A stretch of DNA of 64,000 bases from the NCBI GenBank assembly GCA_009760885.1, contig CM019713.1, positions 24,684,427-24,748,426 on the forward strand, given 5' to 3'. Positions within the stretch are counted from its first letter, which is position 1. Each line of letters starts with the position of its first letter. Both the position numbers and the translations under genes were made by a program. Of this stretch, positions 24,705 to 37,844 are shown in pieces. Origin of the DNA: Achatina immaculata. Its lineage: Eukaryota > Mollusca > Gastropoda > Stylommatophora > Achatinidae. The notes beneath the pieces were generated by a model that was given only the letters and a program-made list of their open reading frames with translations, did not search any database and was not told the origin of the DNA.

Positions 24705-25418
24705 TGAGAGTGAGAGTACAGTGGATCTTCTAGAATGAGAGTAGACGCTGTGGTCTTATGTAGTATGAGAGTACACGCTGTGGTCTTATGTGGTATGAGA
24801 GTACACGCTGTGGTCTTATGTAGTATGAGAGTAAACACTGTGGTCTTATGTAGTATGAGAGTATGGTCTTATGTAGTATGAGAGTACACGCTGTGGTCCT
24901 ATAGAAATAGAGTACACGCTGTGGTCCTTTAGAATGAGAGTACACGCAGTGGTCCTATAGAACGAGAGTAAACGCTGTGATCTTATAGAAAGAGTACACG
25001 CTATGGGCCTACAGAATTAAAGTACATGCTGTGGTCCTGTAGAATGAGAGTACAGTGGTCCCATAGTATGAGATTACACGCTGTGGTCTGAGAGTACACG
25101 CGGTTGACCTATACAATGAGAGTACACGCTGTGGTCCTACAGAATGAGAGGACACGCTGTTATCCTGTAGAATGAGAGTACATGCTGTAGTCCTATAGAA
25201 TGAGAGTATATGCCATGGTCCTCTAGAATGAGAGGGACACGCTGTTATCCTATAGAATGAGAGTACACGCTGTGGTCCTCTAGACTGAGAGGACACGCTG
25301 TTATCCTGTAGTATGAGAGTACATGCTGTAGTTCTATAGAATGAGAGTACATGCTGTAGTCCTATAGAATGAGAGTACATGTTGTGGTCCTCTAGAACGA
25401 GAGGACACGCTGAATGCA
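24705..25418. repeat. About 28-bp minisatellite, about 25 copies
   Basis: The unit is close to gagagtacacgctgtggtcc plus tatagaat. Two subtypes exist: ttatgtagtat in the first part and ctatagaat later. The later part is more diverged. Confidence 0.95.
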
Positions 25419-26885
25419 GAATTCAAACAGCAACACAAGAAACACAAAACCAGCAGAGAAAACCAGAAAGGCTAAGGGTTAATGAAATGTCACGTGACCA
25501 GAGCACTAGACAACGAATGTGAGTTATGAACAATAAACAAACGGGAATGAAATCCACAGGAACCTCAGAAATGTGGTTTTCTGAAGAGTGTCAGAATTCC
25601 ATCAGCTTCTTGAACACGTAACCAAGACAACTTATTATGTCCTGCACGAGGGCCTGCCGAGGTCGAATACATTACACAGTTCTTTGGGGGTACATTTTTC
25701 AGGACAGTCTTAGAAACATGAACTTCTGGTAAAATATAACTGGACATTGTCCAACCAGTTTTTTTTTAATAGTTAATGAATGTTGCGAGATCCACTTTAC
25801 ATTCAACGTTACTTGTTTAACTCTTTTCTTTTAACTTTCATCTCCCTCGATTCCTTCCCATTTTACCTCACCTGGAAGATTTATTTTAAAAATTTGATGA
25901 AGGGATTAATTTTTAGCCTGAAATTGTTACTGCGACCATTATTATTATTATTATTGGAACAGTTTTTTTTAAATAAATATTTTTAAAAATTATATAAAAA
26001 AGTTAACAGTATGTCTGAATATAGTATAAAAACTGTTACGGGTTAAAGATTCGATACCACAGGTGTGATAAATTTCTGTTTTTTCTTGTGTACAGACCAG
26101 GATTTTTTTTTAATGGGTGCGCACCGCCATATTCAGCTGCAACGTGTCCTGCTCTGATGTGAAATTTGATTGTAGCAGATCTTCCACTGTTCCTTGGCCG
26201 GATGATTCTCTCCAAGATGGTGCCCTATTTCTCTCTGTGTTTGCCATGGCAACGTCTGCAGTTCTTATCAAAGCTTCCGATGTGGTCCATAAAACAGGTG
26301 GAAGAGGTCCTCGGTATGCTGAAGTACCTTGTCCTAACGTCTTCCTCAGACCAAGAAAGACCCTTTTTTTGTGCATTCTGTTATTTATTGTGTTCCGGCT
26401 GACGTTGTCGATCACGCTTTTCCATTTGTGCTGTCTGTACTTTCATTCGGCTCAGTTGCCTTTTCTTCTGAGCATATGTTCAGCCATTTCCATGTATTCT
26501 TTCGGACGTGCTTTCTTTATCTTTAGAGTTTTTCAGTGAATGTCATGTTCTATAATTTGCACATCCTCATGATAGGTCTACATGAGAGAAGAAGGAAAGT
26601 TTGTTTCTGGATCTGGGTCAGTTAGATGGAAATACTCTGAAGTCTGCTTACAGAGAGGATTCAGGATAACTAGTTTCACTTACAGGGGAAAAGTCAAAGT
26701 TTCTTGGACTTGCCATTAGAAGGTAGAAGGAAGAAGAAATATAAGAGACTGAAAGAACAACGAATAAGCTTTATTTTCAAATGATGAAGAATTGGGCAAG
26801 TAGGCCATTCTGTCCTTTCTAGGACAAGGAAGAGGAAGGACGCCAGAAAGTCAGTGAGCTAACCAAGAAGCTGGTCACGCTGACA
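25418..26885. other. Intron 2 spacer
   Basis: No gene was recognised. A minus-strand open frame at 26110-26415 and plus-strand frames over it have no known domain. At about 26765-26815 there is a diverged group A LINE 3' end (minus strand), seen as ttattttcaaatgatgaaga followed by a gggcaagtaggcc variant. Confidence 0.45.
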
Positions 26886-26887
26886 AG

Positions 26888-27297
26888 TTCTCAGATTGTC
26901 TGTCAAGAGATCAACACACTCAGATTGTCTGTCAAGAGATCAACACACTCAGATTGTCTGTCAAGAGATCAACACTCTCAGATTGTCTGTCAAGAGATCA
27001 ACACTCTCAGATTGTCTGTCAAGAGATCAACACTCTCAGATTGTCTGTCAAGAGATCAACACTCTCAGATTGTCTGTCAAGAGATCAACACTCTCAGATT
27101 ATTATCAAACGATCAATACTCTCAGATTATCTGCCAAGCGATCAACACTCTCAGAGTATTATCAAGTGATCAAAACTCTCAGATTATCTGCCAAGCGATC
27201 AAAACTCTCAGATTATCTGCCAAGAGATCAACATTCTTTGATTGTCTGTTCAGAGATCTACACTCTAAAATTGTCTGTCAAGAGATAAACATTTTCC
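26888..27297. repeat. 29-bp minisatellite, about 14 copies
   Basis: The unit contains agattgtctgtcaagagatc and aacactctc. The first two copies carry acacactc and later copies carry ctgccaagcg variants. Overlapping open frames are by-products. Confidence 0.95.
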
Positions 27298-27404
27298 TCA
27301 GGGCTAATATCATAAACAGAATGTTCTTCTTGCTCGTCTGTCTCTTCTGCTTCTGACTTGTTCTGATCAGTTTCTTTTCCATTTTCTTCGGTATAATTCT
27401 ACTT

Positions 27405-27690
27405 ATCACACAGAAAGACAGACAGACACACAGACTGTGAGGTAGGTGATAGGCGGGCAGAGTCACAGACTGTGAGGTAGGCAGACAAAGACACAGACTG
27501 TGAGGTAGGCAGACAAAGACAGTCTGGGTAGTAGGCAGACAAAGACAGTCTGTGCGGTAGATGATGGGCAGACAAATTGATAGATGCAGACAGACAACAT
27601 GAAGGAGAGATTGAGACAGGCTGGCAGACGAAAGGCGGATCTGACAGAGAGACAGATGGAAGGGCAGACAGACAGACAGACTGATAAAAT
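27405..27690. repeat. GACA-related degenerate tandem repeats
   Basis: Units such as cacagactgtgaggtaggca and agacaaagacagtctg recur, with (GACA)n at both ends. The open frames rich in Cys-Leu-Ser on the minus strand are by-products. Confidence 0.8.
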
Positions 27691-28510
27691 TATCAAAAAG
27701 GATCAAGTGCAGGCTCAGATAATCGATGCGGCCTACAATTGATAACATTTTCAAGGTTACATCCCTTGCACTTCCCGTTTCTTGCTCTAGTAAGCGGAGG
27801 AAAATTTTCCAACAAACGAATGAGAACGCGCAGACTCTCTGCAGGCGTTCGCTTAGCTAGAGCTAACTGTAAAACACTGAGACTACCTGCAGCTACAGGA
27901 GGATGCTGGTGCCGAGAAAGCTAGCTTGAAGAGAGGGTGGGGAACACCAGTGTGAGATGAGGAAAGTTGGGAGGTAATTTTGTTTTTCTGTCTCTCCACG
28001 ACAATTATCTGTATGTTGCTTTACCCGGTTCTCCTCCCATTATCTCTGGGATATGACAATACATAAGCTCTGTATGGGGCACTGAGGCAGGCAGAGAAAC
28101 AGACAAGAATGATGTAGGCTCCTAGGTAGGCCAGGCATAGCCAGGTAAAAAAGTTAAAACTGTAAAACGTAAAGGTTAAAGGTAAAACTGTATATTAGAG
28201 ATTTCTAAGATGTATCGATTAGTGCACAGAGCATTGTTTTTTTTTTTTTTTAGAATATAGAGCTGGAACTCATTACTCTTCTCCTACCCTCCGTGGCTTA
28301 ATGTACACACATGTACATGGACATGAAAGTTAGTCTATTTTTTAGCAAGAGCTGAGGCTTTGAACACTTTCTTTCTACAACTACTCCCGGAACTCTGCTC
28401 TGAGGCAGAATAAAAACATGGATACAACAGAATAAATAAGATGGATGGATGGATGGATGGATGCGGAAAATGAATTATATGGATAGACAGATGGACACTG
28501 GTAGGTACAC
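27690..28510. other. Intron 2 spacer
   Basis: It contains a poly-T run at about 28238-28251 and a (GGAT)n run at about 28440-28461. No gene was recognised. Confidence 0.5.
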
Positions 28511-28529
28511 AGATTAAAACAACATTTTG

Positions 28530-29135
28530 ACTCATATTAAAGACAAGAAATGTAGAAATTATAACGTTATAATCGACTTACATAAAGACAAGAAATGTAG
28601 AAATTAGAACATTATAATGAACTTAAAAAAGAAATGTTGAAATTATAACGTTATAACTGACTTATATTGAAGACCAGAAATGTAGAAATTAGAACGTTAT
28701 GATGAACTTTAAAGACAAGAAATGTAGAAATTAGAACGTTATGATGAACTTTAAAGACAAGAAATGTAGAAATTCGAACATTATAATTGACTTAAAGACA
28801 AGAAATGTGGGAATTGGAACGTTCTAATTGACTTACATTAGAGACAAGAAATGTAGAAATCAGAACGGTAAAGATAAGAAATGTAGAAATCAGAACGTTA
28901 TAACTGACTTAGATTAAAGATAAGAAATGTAGAAATCAGAACGGTAAAGATAAGAAATGTAGAAATCAGAACGTTATAACTGACTTAGATTAAAGATAAG
29001 AAATGTAGAAATCAGAACGGTAAAGATAAGAAATGTAGAAATCAGAACGTTATAACTGACTTAGATTAAGGACAAGAAATGTAGAAATTAGAACGTTATA
29101 ATGAACTTACATTAAAGAGAAAAAAAAGAGAAATT
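28530..29135. repeat. About 40-bp minisatellite with a ~75-bp higher-order block
   Basis: The basic unit contains gacaagaaatgtagaaatta and gaacgttataatgaac. Between about 28850 and 29060 a compound unit (agaacggtaaagataagaaa plus a full unit) is repeated three times. Confidence 0.9.
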
Positions 29136-29224
29136 AGAACGCTATTATGATAAATGATACAGAGATAATCTGTGATGAAGAGATACTTGTTCATATGAGA
29201 TTGTTTATTCCGACTTCTCCCTGT

Positions 29225-30475
29225 GGGACTGTCTCACCCAAAATGTCTGCTGGGTGTCGCTGTTGGCGAGATCTTCAGCTGCCGTGCGTGGAGCGGTGCT
29301 CTTCCCGGCCAATGAAGAAATTTGCAAATGAGGTTGCCGCGCAGCATCACTGCGGAAAAGGTGGTTGAAAGGATAAATCGAAGCAAACAGTCAAATCACG
29401 GCACCTCTGGTCTGGAGGTCGGCCACGTCCTGAGTGCAGTCATATCGGGTGAAATGCATGAACCGGCTTGTCCCAGAGGTTAAGTCACTGCTGGCTTGAC
29501 TCTTCAAATGCCGCGCGTGGAGTGAAGCTCCTCCCGGTTAAGGAAGTAAATGCGGAAATAAAGGTTGCTGTGCGGCGCCGATGGGAAAAGGTGGTGGAAA
29601 GTGAAGTTTAACCTGGTATGTCCAGTAGTATCGCTACGAGAGCTATACCACGGCGCCTCTGCTCTAGAGGCCGCCTACGTCCGAAATACACCTACACTGG
29701 TGAAATATGCCTAAACCGGCACACACCAGGGTTGGAACTCGATGGCTAGACATGTCATGCCACCTCCGCTCTAGAGGTCGGTAACGCCTGATAAACACCC
29801 ATACTGGTGAATTTTATCTAAACCGGCTCATACCAGGGGTGAATCTTGAAGGCTATGAATGTCACAGTACCTCTGCCCCAGAGGTCGGTCCCGTCCCAAA
29901 CACGCCCATACTGGGAAATGCCTAAACCGGCTCAACCCAGGGGTAGAAGTCACTAGTGGCGAGGATTCGTCCTCCTGGACAAAAGCTCCATCCTGGTCAC
30001 AACTAGGAAGGGTAGCGGCCACGACCGCAAAATGCTGAAGTCGGAGACACTGGACCAGGGAAGTCTAGATAGGCAACCACCTCTCACCCGGCGGGGATGT
30101 CTGCGTATCCTAATCACGCTGAGGTTTTCCGGTTAGAAAGTCCAACCCTGGACTGGATGGGCAACCACCTCTCACCCGGCGGTGATACACGGGTATCTCA
30201 AAACACGTCGAGGTTTTCCGGTGAGAAAGTCCAACTCTGGCCTGGGTGGGCTTACGCCTCTCACCCAGCGGGGATGCACTGATATTCCAAACACGTCGAG
30301 GTCTTCCGGTGAGAAAGTCCAACCCTAGACCAAACTGGTGCAATGAAAACCACGGTGTCACGCAATCCCGCTTCCGAGACCCACCAAGAATACAGGCTAA
30401 AGCACTGTGATACTCTGAACCCCTTGTGGTCCTTTCGTGGAACTCGTGTGGTCTATTTTGGACCACACGGGACCA
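29225..30475 (-). repeat. Modular GC-rich dispersed repeat, minus-strand arm of the inverted pair
   Basis: This is the reverse complement of the 20390-21440 block. Around 30290-30390 the reverse complement reads gttggactttctcaccg and gcgggattgcgtgacaccgt with few differences from the first arm. The 'gcctctagagc' type modules recur at about 29645, 29765 and 29870. The two arms could pair in the primary transcript, enclosing Wnt exon 2. Confidence 0.8.
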
Positions 30476-31260
30476 CGGGACCTAACGAGGACCACATGCG
30501 TGAATTCAGTAGGTTCACAGTGCGGTTTTTGGTGGTAGAAGTGAACGAAGAAGAAGAAGAAGAAGTCTGCTGGGTGGAGGATCATCATAATCCCATCCCA
30601 AGATATGGGCCCAGATGGGATGTAGGGTTCTCATCTTCCAGCACAGGTGCACGTCTTCCTGTAGTCCAGCATTGAATTCTGATCGAATGAACATAGAATC
30701 GGTGTGCTTTCAATCTGAGAAGCCGCGTCGTTATTGATTCGACCACTCCAGCCCCTGTCTAGACTCAGTTAGAATAGAAAAAGACTAGTTTTATGTTCTG
30801 TCGAAGCTCTAAATCTGCTTGTATAGGTCTCTGTTCAAATGAGATTGTGCTTTTTATGGAGATTCTGCTATAATGGAACTATTCTAGTGAAGCTCTGTTG
30901 TAACAGTACCTATTTCCACGGAGATAAGCATGAAGTGTTCGACCTGGCCAAGATAGCGGTCAACGACCCATGCCTGATTGCGCGAGTCAGGGTTGGTGAA
31001 CTGTAGCCGGTCAAGACCCTATCCTACCTCCCAATGCTGCCCACTGGAAACAGACAAAAGTGATTATGGCTCGCAAAGGAGACCTAGCTCCGGCAACACG
31101 CCGGACTTGGATGTGTCACAACAAGGACATAAGCCAGCCAGCTCCATTTTTAGGTCGGCTTCGAAGAAGAAGAAGATGCTCTGTCCTAACGCGTTCTCTT
31201 TTCAATTTTTAAAGATAAGACTCCATTCTTGAGACACTCCTGTGGTTCTTAACTTGGTCT
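30475..31260. other. Intron 2 spacer
   Basis: It contains short (GAA)n runs near 30549 and 31168. The stretch at about 30880-31180 ends in gaagaagaagaag and may be a SINE, but this was not supported by a second copy. No gene was recognised. Confidence 0.4.
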
Positions 31261-31264
31261 TGGC

Positions 31265-31632
31265 AGTGGGCCCTCTTTCTTGCCTGAGAACAGCTGTGAT
31301 CTGTTTTTCCGGTCTGTGAACAGATTTGGATCCTCTTTCCGCCCTGAAACAGCTGTGATCAGTTTTTCCGGTCTGTGAACAGATTTGGATCCTCTTTCCG
31401 CCCTGAGAACAGCTGTGATCCGTTTTTCCGGTTTGTGAACAGATTTGATCCTCTTTCCGGCCTGAGAACAGCTGTGGACTCTCTTTCCGGCCTGAGAACA
31501 GCTGTGGATTCTCTTTTCGGTCTGAGAATAGCTTTTCTGTTCTTTTATTTTCTTTGGAGTAATGTCTCTGTTTCACACGGTACTGAGGCGTCACACGGTA
31601 CTGAGGCGTCACACGGTACTGAGGCGTCACGC
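31265..31632. repeat. Two adjacent tandem repeats (about 60/35 bp and 18 bp)
   Basis: From about 31265 to 31530, units contain ctgagaacagctgtgatc and tttttccggtctgtgaac. A later shortened unit keeps only the first half. From about 31577 to 31632, an 18-bp unit (cacacggtactgaggcgt) repeats about three times. Confidence 0.9.
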
Positions 31633-32265
31633 ATGAATTATTTCAGGGTTAAAAAGACTTCAAATGCTCATTTTTTTAATTGCACAAATCTGTACCAGAA
31701 GTAACATGGTACAAAGTATAGCTGATTACTCTGCGAGTACAAATATGTCCCATCGTACAAGTAATTAAGATTCTTCGCTGGAACAGATTCGTACACGTAC
31801 AAGGACATATAGTTCATATGTGGAAAAATCAGCCTTTTGATAAGAACGACTGACACATTATATACTGGTACATCAGTCATATACATTTGTACATAAACAT
31901 ACAATTACTATTTTACAGATTAAAGTGAAGATAACGGCAATAACAGTGACGGTGATACAGACAGATATTTTCCCTGTCTTTCAAGCTCTTGTCCAAGATT
32001 TTTTTTTTTTGTTGGGTCTGATGAAGACTTAGGTCCAAATGACAGTCATTTTTCATTTGTTCACTACATGAAATGGCCTGTACTATATTCAACCAGCCTG
32101 AAATAACAAGGAAAACAAATTCTACACAAAGCTTACCCCATGTCTGCCCCAACATCGTCAGCGGAGGAGTTATGTCAGTGTCTCATCCACTTGGACGGGA
32201 GTTACAAGAGCCACATATCCTCAGTTCGAAATATGGCACACCGCAGAACAAAAAACTGAAATAAT
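31632..32265. other. Intron 2 spacer
   Basis: No gene or repeat was recognised. Confidence 0.5.
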
Positions 32266-32266
32266 T

Positions 32267-33390
32267 TTAAAATCATAAAATCACGCACATACGCTAAACA
32301 CTAAAATCTTAAAATCACGCACATACGCTAAACACTTAAATCTTAAAATCACGCACAGACGCTAAACACTAAAATCTTAAAATCACGCACATACGCTAAA
32401 CACTAAAATCTTAAAATCACGCACATACGCTAAACACTAAAATCTTAAAATCACGCACATACGCTAAACACTAAAATCTTAAAATCACGCACATACGCTA
32501 AACACTTAAATCTTAAAATCACGCACAGACGCTAAACACTAAAATCTTAAAATCACGCACAGACACTAAACACTAAAATCTTAATATCAATCACAGACAC
32601 TAAACACTAAAATCTTAATATCAATCAGACACTAAACACTAAAATCTTAATATCAAGCACAGACACTAAACACTAAAATCTTAAAATCAATCACAGACAC
32701 TAAACATTAAAATCTTAATATCAAGCACAGACACTAAACACTAAAATCTTAAAATCAATCAGACACTAAACACTAAAATCTTAATATCAAGCACAGACAC
32801 TAAACACTAAAATCTTAATATCAATCAGACACTAAACACTAAAATCATAATATCAATCAGACACTAAACACTAAAATCTTAAAATCAATCACAGACACTA
32901 AACACTAAAATCTTAATATCAATCAGACACTAAACACTAAAATCATAATATCAATCAGACACTAAACACTAAAATCTTAATATCAGTCAGACACTAAACA
33001 CTAAAATCTTAATATCAATCAGACACGAAACACTAAAATCTTAATATCAATCAGACACTAAACACTAAAATCTTAATATCAAGCAGAGACACTAAACACT
33101 AAAATCTTAAAATCAATCAGACACTAAACACTAAAATCTTAAAATCAATCAGACACTAAACACTAAAATCTTAAAACTAAGCACAGACACTAAACACTAA
33201 AACCTTAAAATCAATCAGACACTAAACACTAAAATCTTAAAACTAAGCACAGACACTAAACACTAAAATCTTAAAATCAATCAGACACTAAACACTAACA
33301 TCTTAAAACTAAGCACAGACACTAAACACTAAAATCTTAAAATCAATCAGACACTAAACACTAAAATCTTAAAACTAAGCACAGACACTT
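32267..33390. repeat. About 28-33-bp minisatellite, over 30 copies
   Basis: The unit is built on actaaacactaaaatcttaa plus a variable linker (aatcacgcacatacgc, tatcaatcagac or aactaagcacagac). Linker types occur in blocks and then alternate in the last 300 bp, a two-unit higher-order pattern. It spans about 1.1 kb. Confidence 0.95.
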
Positions 33391-34432
33391 TGCTGCTTTG
33401 GGATAAAACTACTAAAATTCTACTTTTCTGTTAATCTACCTTCATGAACTATTTAGTTTCGCTTGCTCTGCTATACCTCACATAGTTTCACTTCTTCCCT
33501 CTTCCTACGCAGTCCAACGTATGACATCTATTCACATCAGATTGCCTTTAAATGTGAGCCAACAGTGTAATCTATTACACTTTACTCGTTTTTTTTTTCT
33601 TTACTTAATCGGATGTGTTCGTCTACTGGTCGTTTGCAAGTACCAGATTCCCCCTCCCCACTTTCCTGTTCTGGAAAAGAGAATTCAAAGGAGGGGGTGG
33701 GTGGGAACTCGCCTGTTGTCAGACACCCGAAACCTCTTAGATCAGGTCATTTAATTAGCCATCAAAGGAACGGAAGCCTTTGAAGTTGCCGAGGCAAGAA
33801 TGAAGTGCCTGGAGAGATTTCCAGAATGTCGACATCAAAGAGTTCTTGTCGAATTACCAGGAGGATGTGCCTGTGAAGTTCCTTCTGTACTGCGCGAGTG
33901 TTTTGCTTTGAGATCCCTTCCTTCCTGCTGTTAAAGATTCTGCGTTCGACATTTAAGACCAGACTACGAAACATCAATGGAGCACTACCGAGGCTTCTGA
34001 TCGCGGGTAAATAAAAATACACTTTTATTTTCATGGCGGTCATAATTAGTTAGCTCACTGAGCTTGCCGATTATCAGAACAACCGGTTAATAAACAAGTG
34101 GCCGTTTTCATCGCAGTCTGACTTTATTAGTCTTTCTCAGCTTCAGAAATGGTATTTCCATCTCTCCCGCTTTCATGCAAACAGATATTTCTGGATGTTT
34201 AGATTTTTTTCATAACTTTCCGTTTCCATGAACTAGCTTCATTTCATATCTAAAATTTGGCGTTTTCATGCAGTCTACATCTTGAAATGTTTCCAGAATA
34301 TGTGCTTGTCCATGTACAATCGAATACAAGGGCACTTTAAAATATCCCAGTAACATTGTAATCATTGAAATATTGTAACCATTGAAATATTTGCTCAAAT
34401 ACTAATAATTTGCAGTGTCGATGAAGCTACTT
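33390..34432. other. Intron 2 spacer
   Basis: No gene was recognised. Short open frames at 33521-33754 (plus) and 33762-34043 (minus) lack any known domain. Confidence 0.5.
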
Positions 34433-34434
34433 TC

Positions 34435-34722
34435 TGAAAGTTGCCATGAGGTAGCCATAGAGGTTTCTCTGTCTATGTGATCGCCATGAGGTAGCCACAG
34501 AGGTTTTCTGTCTGTGTGATCGCTATGAGGTAGCCACAGAAGTTTTTCTGTCTGTGTGATCGCCATGAGGTAGCCACAGAGGTTTTTCTGTCTGTGTGAT
34601 CGCCATGAGATAGCCACAGAGGTTTTTCTGTCTGTGTGATCGCCATGAGGTAGCCACAGAGGTTTTCTGTCTGTGTGATCGCCATGAGGTAGCCACAGAA
34701 GTTTTTCTGTCTGTGTGATCGC
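34435..34722. repeat. 40-bp minisatellite, about 7 copies
   Basis: The unit contains gatcgccatgaggtagccac and agaggtttttctgtctgtgt. Confidence 0.95.
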
Positions 34723-35048
34723 CCTGTTGTGTGGCTTGTCAGCTTTAGTGATTTCGTTTTCCCGCTCTGCTGTTATCATCAATACTCGTCTTCCTCTGGC
34801 CCCACTGATACCACTTATATTCTGCAGGATATGATGACAAAATACAAAAGCTGAGTATTGTAATTTTTTTCATACCGTTGGCCTTATAGGTTTCTTTTTC
34901 CGCCCTTCTTCTTCTTCTTCTTCCGTGATGTACTTTGCAGTCGATGCAGTGAAATCGTTGAGGCACTCTATCGCATCAGAATGGAGAGGGCAAAGCTGCT
35001 GTTTTGGTGTTTCTCTAAACTGAGCTAAAAAGAAGGGGAGAGGGGCGT
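34722..35048. other. Intron 2 spacer
   Basis: No gene was recognised. There is a (CTT)n run near 34906-34924. Confidence 0.5.
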
Positions 35049-35049
35049 A

Positions 35050-35260
35050 CAATGCTTTTTGTAGAAAACTCCGCCAGTGTGGGGACTCTGACGGTCCTGC
35101 TTAGTTGCCGAGTTCAGGCCTGTTACTGATTATGGTAACAGAAAGGTGGGACGGAGTGTTGACTAGTTACGATTCCCCAGCCCTAATGATAGCAAGTCAG
35201 CTATGGAACTAGAGTGGACATTGTCTTCAGTCTAGACAAACCCGGGGGAGGAGCTCTGCT
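35050..35260 (+). mobile_element. Dispersed repeat with aggcctgttact core (copy 2)
   Basis: It aligns with the copy at 46020-46190 through gactc-gcc, tggggact, tagttgcc-type, aggcctgttact, gtgggac, ttgactagttacga and gctatgg blocks in order. It is probably a SINE or a non-autonomous element. Confidence 0.6.
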
Positions 35261-36570
35261 CTGGACACACCATGCAACATATTGGTAGTGGAATGACCAG
35301 AGAAGTTTGCCTGTGTTCCTCTCTGGTCTTCAAGACCTTCGTGTGCTACAGGTTCAACATGTTCGCGGCGTCAGCTGCTAAGGAGAAAAAAAAACCCGCC
35401 CGTAATTCAAGGGAGATTAAAAAAACAACAGCATCAGGGCCCGTAACAAAAGAGTCTGTGAGCCAGAGGTCGCCAAGAACACACCCTTTCTCCTAGTGGG
35501 TGTTCCGAGAAACAGGCTGCTACGCTCCTTCTGTTTAACGACATTGGATCTAACATGGTCTCCACGTTGATATAGTCGATCTGGAAGTCTGTATCTCGTT
35601 TTCATTGACAGACGTCTAGGAAGCCATCACAAACCACTTATCATCCACTTATTATCTTATACACTACTTCAAGATCAGCACCCAGCAACTCCCAGAACAT
35701 CGAATTTGAAGAGTCATGGCGATAGGAAGAAAAATAAGAAGAACTTGATTTATTTATTTACGTATTGATTTCCAGGCCCCCCTTTCTTGGGCATGCGGTG
35801 CCTGGAGCTACTACACCATAACATCCTACCTTCAGACACGGGTGCGGGCTCCAGTGCGTGCGGGTGGCAAGCCAGGGGTACATTGGGCATTACAGAGAAA
35901 GATCAAAGGGTCTGAAGAACTGGCAAGTGAAGAGTCGTCTAAGCTGCGAGATAAACGTAACTAACCAGGGTAACGCTATGTTCATGTACACATACATTTA
36001 CGAAATGTGTATAGAAGTGATGACAAGACATAACGAACTCACAGTTAGGATTTTAGTAAAAAGTACTTTTCTGCACACAGAAGACCCTTCCAGGCAGTAC
36101 CTACATTTGATTAGTCTGTTTGTTTGTTTGTTTGTCTATTTGTTTGTTTGTTTGTTTTCAGCTTCTCTCTTCAGTTCATATTCAAAGTAAGATTGTGCAG
36201 AAATCCTAGCACGCTACGAAGGTGGAGAGTTTGAGATAACCAAATTAGTTTGTTTTTTTTTAATATGGTTGGAGAGAGCTAACTTCTTTTATGGTCTGGT
36301 TATAGATACATACACATACAAACTTGCACATTAAAGTGCATGCGTACAAACATGAATGTATGATTCACTCCACGCCATTTTGCGTTTGAGATAAAGCTGA
36401 ACATCTCCACTCCATCTCATATCACCTCCACACATACACAATATTTACGAGGGCGAGTCAGAATATAACCGTAAATCAAGGGAGACAACCATCGAAAAAT
36501 ACATGAGAAAAAATTTCTGACTTGATCCCGAGTCTTTTCATATATATGTAGCTTTACTGAACTGAACGAG
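35260..36570. other. Intron 2 spacer
   Basis: A (TTTG)n run lies at about 36116-36155. Open frames at 35272-35496 and 35858-36190 lack domain signatures. No gene was recognised. Confidence 0.45.
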
Positions 36571-36574
36571 GTAT

Positions 36575-36890
36575 CATGTGCGTGGCCATACGTGACCGGA
36601 CGAGACATCATGTGCGTGGCCATACGGGACTGGACGAGACATCATGTGCGTGGCCATACGGGACTGGACGAGACATCATGTGCGTGGCCATACGGGACTG
36701 GACGAGACATCATGTGCGTGGCCATACGGGACTGGATGAGACATCATGTGCGTGGCCATACGGGACTGGACGAGACATCATGTGCGTGGCCATACGGGAC
36801 TGGACGAGACATCATGTGCGTGGCCGTACGGGACTGGACGAGACATCATGTGTGTGGCCGTACGGGACCGGACGAGATCCGGCAGGGACA
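36575..36890. repeat. 34-bp minisatellite, about 9 copies
   Basis: The unit contains cgtggccatacgggactgga and cgagacatcatgtg. Three units make 34 codons, so two frames stay open for about 107-109 codons each. That argues for a repeat artefact. Confidence 0.95.
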
Positions 36891-37049
36891 GGTGACTAGA
36901 GGTTTCTCACATTCATTTTAAACTCACACATTTTTGGAACAGCTATATAATAGATACATCAATCAAGTCTTACTTTAGATTCAACTAATTTAGACTTTGA
37001 TAGTACGTACGTCTATACTTTTCTTAAACCAAATACATACCGATGCATT

Positions 37050-37325
37050 TATTCATACACACATACCACATATAAACAAACATCCACACCTGTACATAAA
37101 CACACACACGTTGACATGAATACGCATAGACGTGCATACACACACGTATGTATGTACACATAAAGACATGTGCACATACATACATACATACATATATATA
37201 TACATACCGATATACTTGTATACACATACTTACATGCACATATACGTATATATGCACACACATATACATACATATATACACCTATTCATAAGTGTATATA
37301 AAGTATGCACAAACGCAGATACATA
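37050..37325. repeat. CA/TA/CATA-rich low-complexity tract
   Basis: Imperfect alternating purine-pyrimidine sequence of about 270 bp (acac, catatata and tacatac units). It abuts the group A LINE at 37325 and may be Z-DNA-prone. Confidence 0.85.
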
Positions 37326-37815
37326 TTACGGAGGCATATAGTCCATTTCAAACAGATACTGACAAAGTTTGAAGTTATACGAATGAATATTACTTATAAG
37401 TTTTACATGAGTTGGTAGGTTATTCCAAAGGTGGGCAGCTGAGTAAGAGAAGTTTTTTTTTTAAAAAACATGTCAAGCCTTGATTTTGGGAGAATACAAT
37501 TGCTTAAGCGTTGACTGTGTTTTGGGTTGGATTCGAACAATGACCATAAATAGGATGGAGCATTGTGTGATAGAATTTTATTTTATTTTATTTCTTGGCC
37601 TTGTTGAATAGAAATCTCTTCTTGATGGGGTAGAATGTCAATATGTTTGCCCTTATTTGTAATATGTGCTACATGTTTGTTCTCTATAGGCTTTACTGCT
37701 CGTTTTTTGGAGTGAGTAAAGTCTTTTCATGTTTGACATGGAGCAACCATCTTATATGTTCACATTCGTGAACAGTAGTCCAAATGTGTTTGTGATGTGT
37801 AGAAAGAAAGTGAGA
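37325..37815 (-). mobile_element. Group A LINE fragment, lacking the terminal 3' end
   Basis: It is strongly similar to 38160-38620 just downstream (gaggcatatagtccat start, aggtgggcagctgagtaaga, ttgggagaatacaattg). It lacks the terminal gggcacgcaggccc block, so it is a second partial copy in the same orientation. Confidence 0.8.
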
Positions 37816-37844
37816 GAGGGAGACAGTTAGTGAAGGAACGAACG

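Noticed and set aside
26110..26539. Overlapping frames of 101 and 140 codons on opposite strands
   Set aside because: No recognised motif on either strand; overlapping open frames without homology are not enough.
32267..33390. Alternating linkers that look like repeat-spacer structure
   Set aside because: The linkers themselves are repeated a few types, so this is a minisatellite with higher-order variation, not CRISPR.
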